The translations under genes were made by a program, and so were the position numbers. Source: Alligator mississippiensis (lineage: Eukaryota; Chordata; Crocodylia; Alligatoridae). Taken from it: a stretch of DNA of 64,000 nucleotides. The notes beneath the pieces were generated by a model. The model was given only the letters and a program-made list of their open reading frames with translations, did no database searches and was not told where the DNA came from. Below are positions 49,501 through 55,500 of this stretch, in pieces. The DNA is taken from assembly GCF_030867095.1 (NCBI RefSeq), contig NC_081828.1, forward strand, positions 208,884,978 to 208,948,977, read 5' to 3'. How positions within the stretch are numbered: position 1 is the stretch's first letter; each line of letters begins with the position of its first letter.

Positions 49501-52500
49501 GAGGTTTGAATTAATAAGTAATAAGAAATGACTTACCTTCCAGAGCACTGGTAATGATGCTGACTGCACTTGCTGCCCTTTCTCTCTGGAGTGACTCATT
49601 GAAGTACTCCACTGATAAATGACGGGGTAAATGCATCTTGCTGGTCTCATCATATAAAGGGGTCTGCTTAAATAAGTAAGCATGTTAGTAACATACTGCA
49701 GAATAAAGTGAAGTAAGAGGCTTTTGATACGGTCTCCCACAAAATTCTCACAAAGCAAGCTAAGGAAGTCCAGATTGGTTGAATAGACTGTAAGGTGGAT
49801 AGAAAACTGTCTGGATCGTCCGGCTCAGAGGTTAGCAATCGATGGCTTGATGTCTAGCTGGCAGCCAAAATCAAGTGGAGTGCCCCAGGGGTTGGTTCTG
49901 GGACTGGTTTTGTTTAATATTTTCATCAATGACCTGGCAGATGAGATGGAATGCACCCTTAGCAAGTTTGCGGATGGCACCAAACTGGGTGGAGTAGTAG
50001 ATATGCTGGAGGGTAGGGTTAGGATTCAGAGACCTCAACAAATTGGAGGATTGGACCAAATGAAATCTCATGAACTGGGATCTGGGTTTTCCATTTGCTG
50101 TAGAAAAATATGCATATATTCTCCTTTAACAGAGAAAAACACAGGAAATGGTGGGCTTCCCCTTGTAGGCTGCCAGAATTCCAGCCTGCAAAGGGCTGCT
50201 TGGGGGTGGGAGGAGTGGGACACAGGGGCAGAAGGTGTCACACACATGTGCGCATGCACATACATGTGGAAGCAAGGCAGCAGTGGAGAGCGGCTCCCAC
50301 AGCTCCCTCCAGGTAAGTTTATGGAGGCAGGGACGAGGGGGCACAGGTGACCTGTTGGAGGTTGGGGGGGGGACACAGAGAAAGGTGGAGGAGCACAGGC
50401 AATGCATCGGGGGGCAGGGGAGCACAGGTGATGCAATGGGGGGAACAGGCAAGGGGTCAGGGGGGCTAAGGTGACACAGTGGTGTTCTGCTTATTTAAAC
50501 TTCTTTTGATTGAGGTATTCTGCATTTCCACATCTGTTGTGCGCTGTAGTGTGTCTGCAACCTGTGCTTAGGGAGGAAAGTGTGGGAAAGGGCAAGGAGA
50601 TAGCTGGGGTGTAAACCTGTTATTGGAGCAGGCAGGCCATACAGAAAGAGGCATCCTTCCTCCTTACAGTCGCTCAGTAACTGGAAGTTTTATAGCAAAT
50701 TGTGCTATAATATAGAAAACTTGATCTCACCTGGAGGGAGTGGGGCAACAGGCTGTCCCAAACAGGGTCAGCTTGTAATATTCAGCTCTTACAGGCTCTA
50801 ATGCCAAACTGATTTATTGCAATTATTATTACTGAGTTCGTACTTTGCAAGTGAAGATGACCACATCCAGCATGGGGTGGAGGGGGAAAGAAGAAAGAAA
50901 GGATGCGGGAATGAAAAAGGGAGGGAGAAAGAGAGGAAAAAGGAGAAATAAGAGACAGGAAAGAGAGAGGAGGGGGGTGGAAGCTAGGTCGTGTGGAGAC
51001 TTATAAGCTCGATCTGTCCCCTGAACAATCTGCTGCAGCAGGGGCAGGTGAACAACGAGGACTGGGCACGAAAGGTCCTCATTTTCCTGGCCACGTGCTT
51101 CCTCACTGCCTCTGCCGTGCGCCACTGCTCGAAGACCAGTGCTCCACTGCAGACCAATGACCTCCAGGATGGATGGTCATGAGCAATCTGCTCCCATGAC
51201 TCTGGATCAATGCTGAAACTCTTTAGGGACCGCTTCTTTGGTACGCCACAAAAGACAGTTCTCCGTAGAAGATTTTCTTCGGCAGGTGAGTGTCAAGCAT
51301 TCCTGAGAGGTGACCGGCCCATCTTAGCTGCACCAGTTTCAGTAAGGTGTGGATACTGAGGAGAGCTGATCTTCCGAGCACCTCGGTGTCCAGAATATTG
51401 TCCTGCCACTTGATCTTTAGTATCTTTTGCAGGCAGCACAGGTGGAAGTGGTTTAGTTTCTTGGCATGATGCTGGTAGATGGTCCAGGTTTCGCAGGCAT
51501 AAAGGTGGGTCAGGAGAATGATGGCTTTGTAAACCTTCAGTTTTGTTGACATCCAATACCTCTGTGGTCCCAGACCGACTTACAGAGTCTGCCAAAGGCC
51601 ACACTAGCTTTTGCTAGCCTCACATTGATTTCATCATCGATGTGGACAGCACCAGAGAGTCTGCTGCCTAGATAGGCAAACTTGTTGAGCATAGACAGTT
51701 GTTGGCCTTTAACTAAGAGGTGTGGTTCCTGGGCTGTAGTGCCAGACACAGGTTGAAACATCACTTCGGTCTTCTTTGTGTCGATAGTGAGTCCGAAGTT
51801 GTTGCAGGCTGAGGAGAATAGGTCCATGCCAGCCTGTGAGCCTGCGCGCAATGCGTAGTCATCAGCGAAAAGGAAGTTGCGAAGCATGGCTGTCTGGACT
51901 TTGGAGCTCGCTTGGAGCCTGAGCAGGTATTATTACATGTTGATCATAAATTATGCATACAGGTAGTCTGTACTAAAATATCCTATTAATCTTATCTTCT
52001 CTTCACGCCAGCCCTCATACTTAGAAATTGTGTGCATATATAGTAGTATCAAACAGTTTCAACTAGGGGTGGATAAATGAAACCACAAATCCTTACATAT
52101 TGCACATCTATCATACTTCCTAGCCAGTCAGCTTAACTCAGGGGCTCTGCAGCCCTATACTCAGCTAGGCTCTGTGCTTGCTATTCACTTGCTCCGCCTT
52201 GAGCCTGGCCCCAGCAGGGCTCAAGGTGATCATATGCCCCTAGGATACTAATGGGACCTCCAAACCTCCCCTCACAGTCTCTTCCAGAAACCACCAGTAT
52301 AAACTCTAACCAAATGATAAGCCCCCCTGGCTTTAGCAAAAACTCACTCCAAACTGGGTCCAAACCTAAACCCTAGCCTATAGGCTATACAACCAGACTT
52401 CCTCCTACTTTGGGTTGTATTCCCCTATAGTACCTTGCTAGCTGTTCCGCCACCATCAGTACCTTGCTAGCTGTTCCCCAGGCAGCTCTGCTGTCATCCA

Positions 52501-55500
52501 GGCTCTCCTTTGCAGCTTCCAGGACCAGCCTGCCTGCCTTGACTTACATTTCTCCCAGGCCCTGACCCTTTTTGGTCAGGTGACTCCACAAGAATGGCTT
52601 CAGGTACCCTCTATTTTGGCTTACTACCTGGTCTCCATGGTAGCCTACCTGTAGCAGTGCCTTGTCTTCCCTGCAAGGCTCCAGCATGAAGTCCTGCTGT
52701 GGAGCAACTAGCACTGCAATAGCCTTTCTACTTCTCATGCAAACATCATCCTATTGGGCTATTGCAGAGCAACTAGTTCTGCAGCAAGCACTCATCGTTC
52801 CTGCTTCCCTGAGCTATCCCTGAGCTCTTTCTCCTTTGAAGTAGCAGCAGTCTGTCTGTCACAAGACTCAAAAAATCCATGAAAGTCTTTTTTTATAATA
52901 AGTAGCCAGTGTGAGCTATTAGAAGGTAACACAAAGGAAGTGCAACTGATGAGCCACTTTGTCTCAGTCTTCACAAAAAATAAGATGCCACCAAATTACA
53001 GAGAGGAAAAGATGAAGGTCCTGATAACAAAAGAAATGTACTGAAGGAACTGGCAGAAGGGATCTGAGAGCCCTTGGCAGTAATACTTACAAAGTTGTGG
53101 GAGAGCGGTGAGTTTCCAGAGGACTAGAAAAGGGCAAACATCTTGCCTCTCTTCAAAGAACTCAGAAATGATGATCTAGGGAATTATACACCAGTGAACT
53201 TGGCTGCAATACCCAGGAAGGCAAAAGTAGTCTTGAGCTACATCAACAGAAGCATTAGCTGCAAAGCATGGGAGGTGTTAAGCCAATCTTATCAGTGCTG
53301 GTAAGGCCTTAGTTACAGTATTGCAAGCAGTTCTGGCCTCCACCTTTTAAGAAGGATGTGGAGAAGTTAGAAAGGGTCCAGATATAAATGACAAAAAAAG
53401 ATAAAAGGTGCTGGACGGCAAGCTGAGGGAAAGTTGAGGGAATTAGGTATGTTTAGCTTCCAGAAAAGCCATTAAAATGGGAGATGGTAGCAGAGGAGGA
53501 AGAGAGAAAACAAGTGTTCTTCCTTACTGAAGCAATGACTTTAAATTGCAGTCAAGTGGGAGCATTTACACATATAATTAATGCACAGCAATATACTCTG
53601 GTACATATCGCACCAGAGTTTCTTGCTCCTGGGTGCCACGTTTGAATATGCACGCAGGAATGCAGCACGTTAGGCCAGGTCAGAGCAGCCCTGCCTGTCC
53701 AGGGCTGCTCCGCGCTGGCTCAACATGCTGTGGAGGGGCTGGCTGGGGCACAAGGGTGCTGCAGGGTGGGGCTAGCCAGAAGCCAGCCCCCACACTGAAG
53801 TACCCTCATGCCCAAACCAACCGGGTCAGTGTCTACATCTGTGTTGCTACATGCTAAAAAACTCTGAAATAGTTATAGCCTATGGCGGAGCTTATTCATT
53901 TTCTGCAGCCTAATAGGGCCATGTGTGTAGATGCAGAGACATTTACTGTGGAACTAATTAGTCAGTTCTGCAGTAAACATCTCATGTAGATGCACCCAGT
54001 AGATTTAAATTGAATCCCAGGGGGGGTGTCTACACAGGCTATTAATGTAACTGCATAGACTCTGGCACAGTTTGCACCAGACTTTATTGCTCCCAGGCAC
54101 CTTATTTGCACATATGCCCAGGACTCCAGCACGTTGAGCTGGGTCAGAGCAGCCCTAGCTGGCAGGGGGCCCCAGAGGTCAGCTTGCCAGCCCGGTGCTG
54201 ATCCAATCCGGCTCAACGTGCTGTAGAAGGGCTTGCTGGGGCATGAGGGCGATTCAGGGACGGGCTAGCCAGTAGGCAGCTCCTGCACTGAAGCACCCTT
54301 TTGCTCCAGCCAGCCCTATCAGCATCTACACATGCACTGTGGCAGAGTAAATACGTCTACCTTAGGACAGTGCTTGTGTCTGGCAGTACTATTCTATAGC
54401 ACCACATGTGTAGAGGGTAACGTTTTACTGTGGAGCTAATTAGTCAATTCTGCAGTAAACATCTCACGTAGATGCACCCAGCAACAACAGAACTTCCTTG
54501 CTTATTCAGCCACTGCACACTAGCATAACAAAATGGTGTCCGTCGGCACTACTGTGCAGTAACTAGTTACTGTGCATTTACTTAGTACTTCATTAAGCGA
54601 AGTACTAGTACTACATTACTTTAGTACTACATTAGTACTAAAGTAAATGCACACTGACTTCTGCACATTAATGAGCGTGTAAACGCACCCAGTAAACCCC
54701 AAGTTTCTGGAAGAAAACTTAATATGAAATGTGTTTCTAAAAGACGGCAGTTTCCTTACCAAATCACCTTTTCCTGGGATTTCCATAACAGGAGGGAGCA
54801 GTGACCCTTCAGGGGAAGTTGGTTCTGGGTGGTAAGCTTTGGCATTTCCTCCTCGCATCAGTGAAGGCATACCATTGCAATCGTCTGTGCTGTTCCACTT
54901 GTCATTCTGTATGTAGTTTGGAGTAGCGGGATGCGAACAATGGCTCGCTTGACTTTGCACACTTGGGTGTCTTCCCATCCGTGCAACCAGCAATGACCCA
55001 CGCTGAATTTCATTTTCCCCAGCATTGCTGATCTCATCCTCACCAAAATCGATTTTGGAGCCCACATCTATTCCAGGTATCTGGAAATTAAATACACTTC
55101 CATGGCTGGGCCTGCGCTTCATTTGGCTTACACTGGAGTCATAATTAACACCAAGGAGAGTCTAAAAGTCCAAGAAAAAGAATAAAGGGGGACAAGAGAA
55201 TAATGTCATGCAATACATTTCTTGGGAGCAATAAAAATATTGAGTTCCTCCTCCAAACACAGGAAGTCCATAAGCCTCACTTGATATAAGTTACTTAGAA
55301 AGGATTTAATTTATATTTCAAAAGAGAGTTATTAAAATCCTGCTTGCCACATTTCAGCAAAAAATTATTTTTCCCTTTTGCAAAGGGCTTTATAGATCGT
55401 TGTTTAAATTTTGGTTCTAGTCCACTTTCATTTACCAATGTTGTCTATAATAATATATGTATTTTCATTTATATTTTTAATGTTTGTAAAATTGTTTCTT

